From the NCBI GenBank assembly GCA_016946835.1, contig JACVTC010000044.1:310001-374000 (forward strand): 64,000 nt of DNA, in the 5' to 3' direction. The stretch comes from Neocallimastix lanati (nom. inval.). Its lineage: Eukaryota; Neocallimastigomycota; Neocallimastigomycetes; Neocallimastigales; Neocallimastigaceae. Every line of letters begins with the position of its first letter. The stretch's first letter is position 1. Shown here piece after piece: positions 62,936-64,000 of the stretch. The translations under genes were made by a program, and so were the position numbers. The notes below the pieces were generated by a model. It had not been told where the DNA came from. It searched no databases and saw nothing but the letters and a program-made list of their open reading frames with translations.

Positions 62936-63204
62936 TGTTAAGTTAATAAGTCGAACAATATATTTAAATTAATAATTTCATTTATTATATTATATTTATT
63001 AAATTTTATTTATCATTAGAAATTATTAAAATTATTATTAATCATTCATTTGAATATGAGTTATTCGTATTAACTCTTAAATTCGACTTAATTATAATTA
63101 AATAGCAGGGTTAATTAATTATTCCCTTATAATTTAATAACTCTTATTTCTCACTATTATTAAGATATTTTATTTATTATTTTTTTATCCCTTTTTCAAG
63201 AACA
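62936..63204 (-). mobile_element. possible LTR of the downstream gypsy element
   Basis: On the minus strand it would run from TGTTCTTGAAAAAGGG (63204) to CTTAACA (62936), with TGTT...AACA termini, downstream of the gypsy integrase. A purine run adjoins at 63205-63221. No second LTR is visible, so this is tentative. The remaining 62853-63545 has no gene; a (TTA)n run lies at 63393-63428. Confidence 0.3.
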
Positions 63205-63389
63205 TTTTTTTTTTTTTTTTTTATAATAAATACAATAAAATATTTTATTTATTGTAATTCTAAAATTCTATATTTCAATATATAGGATATTAAATTATTA
63301 ATTATCTCTTTTATAACTCTATAATTTTTAATCCTAACTCCGTTCTTGAAATATTATTTATCTCCGAATTATAAACACTTCTATTTCTA

Positions 63390-63428
<39 letters not shown>

Positions 63429-63545
63429 TTATTTATTTTTAATTTTGTTTATATAAATCAATTTTAATATATATCCTATATATATTTAATAAACTTTTTT
63501 AATTAATGAAATAATTTTTTTTTTTAATAATTTATTAATAATCTA

Positions 63546-64000
63546 ATCTGTTAAACTCAATCTTTTCTTTTGTTTTCGTCTATCCATCCATAAATTGTAA
63601 TCGGTTTCAATATTTTTAATTGCCTCTTCTATCCATTTATGGTGATTAATAAATTTTCTCATTCAATATTCTTCTTTATCTTCATTTTTATTTATTCTTC
63701 CCACATTCAATCCAAGTTCGAAAGGCTGCAAATCTTTTCTCCCATATAATAACTCAAAACTACTGAATTTAGTAACTTCATTTTTACATGTTCAGAGAGC
63801 CAATAAAGCACTTGGTAGCACGTCATCACAGTCTTCTTCTGAATTTCCTAATATCCTCAAGTACTTAGAGATTTCCTTATTCCGGTTCTCAATTTCACCA
63901 TTGGATGCAGAATGATAGGTAGTAATGAATCGAACAAAGACGTCGTGGAGATCTAAAAATGCCTTAGTCTTATCTGAACAAAATTGTTGGATCATTGTCA
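63546..64000 (-). pseudogene. Ty3/gypsy integrase C-terminal remnant
   Basis: Minus strand, entering from the right edge: AFLDLHDVFVRFITTYHSAS, then NGEIENRNKEISKYLRILGN. The Glu of NGEIEN matches the third catalytic acid of the DDE integrase core. It continues DCDDVLPSALLAL, a TGA, then TCKNEVTKFSSFELLYGRKD, GLNVGRINKNEDKEEY, another TGA, and KWIEEAIKNIETDYNLWMDR to a stop near 63546. The stops sit where Arg (CGA) and probably Trp (TGG) would be expected. It is truncated by the window edge. Confidence 0.85.

Overview
This is a eukaryotic window with extremely AT-rich DNA. Spacers are almost pure A/T and full of homopolymers, and coding exons are only slightly richer. Introns are short, GT...AG, and often start GTAAGT, GTAAAT or GTAATT. 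The protein families (long 39-residue-unit ankyrin proteins, MATH proteins, secreted LRR proteins), the intron style and the decayed copia/gypsy elements point to an anaerobic gut fungus (Neocallimastigomycota, e.g. Neocallimastix, Piromyces or Anaeromyces). A dictyostelid is the main alternative and fits less well.

Layout. About 1-36,000 is an array of tandemly duplicated units. Each unit has a conserved leader block, a very long ankyrin-repeat exon, a short linker exon and a trypsin/HtrA-like serine protease exon. Four units are recognisable (263-4008, 9456-14596, 17045-19738, 29082-35921), plus decayed pieces at 1-262, 20.2-22.6 kb and 25.0-28.4 kb. Reading through the conserved splice sites gives one continuous ankyrin-protease frame in units 1 and 2 (1098 and 1592 codons), and the same phases in units 3 and 4. 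I therefore propose a single fused gene family rather than neighbouring ankyrin and protease genes. Units 3 and 4 carry frameshifts and stops. Copia fragments lie between and after the units (4.2-7.0, 8.5-8.9, 36.5-39.1 kb), along with a 54-bp minisatellite and a long TTA microsatellite.

About 39-64 kb is more ordinary. A 12-exon minus-strand gene (42,439-46,503) encodes a complete 732-residue MATH-SH3-HECT ubiquitin ligase. It is followed by a decayed secreted-protein gene (about 47.1-47.6 kb), an intact 437-residue canonical ankyrin protein (48,634-49,947, minus), large AT satellites (50.8-52.3 kb), and a 3-exon secreted or membrane LRR protein (56,344-58,085). Two tandem solo LTRs end 12 bp before a tRNA-Cys/tRNA-Gly pair at 62.7-62.8 kb. 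A decayed Ty3/gypsy integrase runs off the right edge.

How the genes may work together: the array looks like a rapidly duplicating, recombining family. A variable repeat domain (presumed target recognition) is attached to an effector protease, which by analogy recalls allorecognition or immune-type receptors; that functional reading is inference only. Exon coordinates and phases were worked out by hand and the key sums divide by three, but no search, RNA evidence or alignment software was available.
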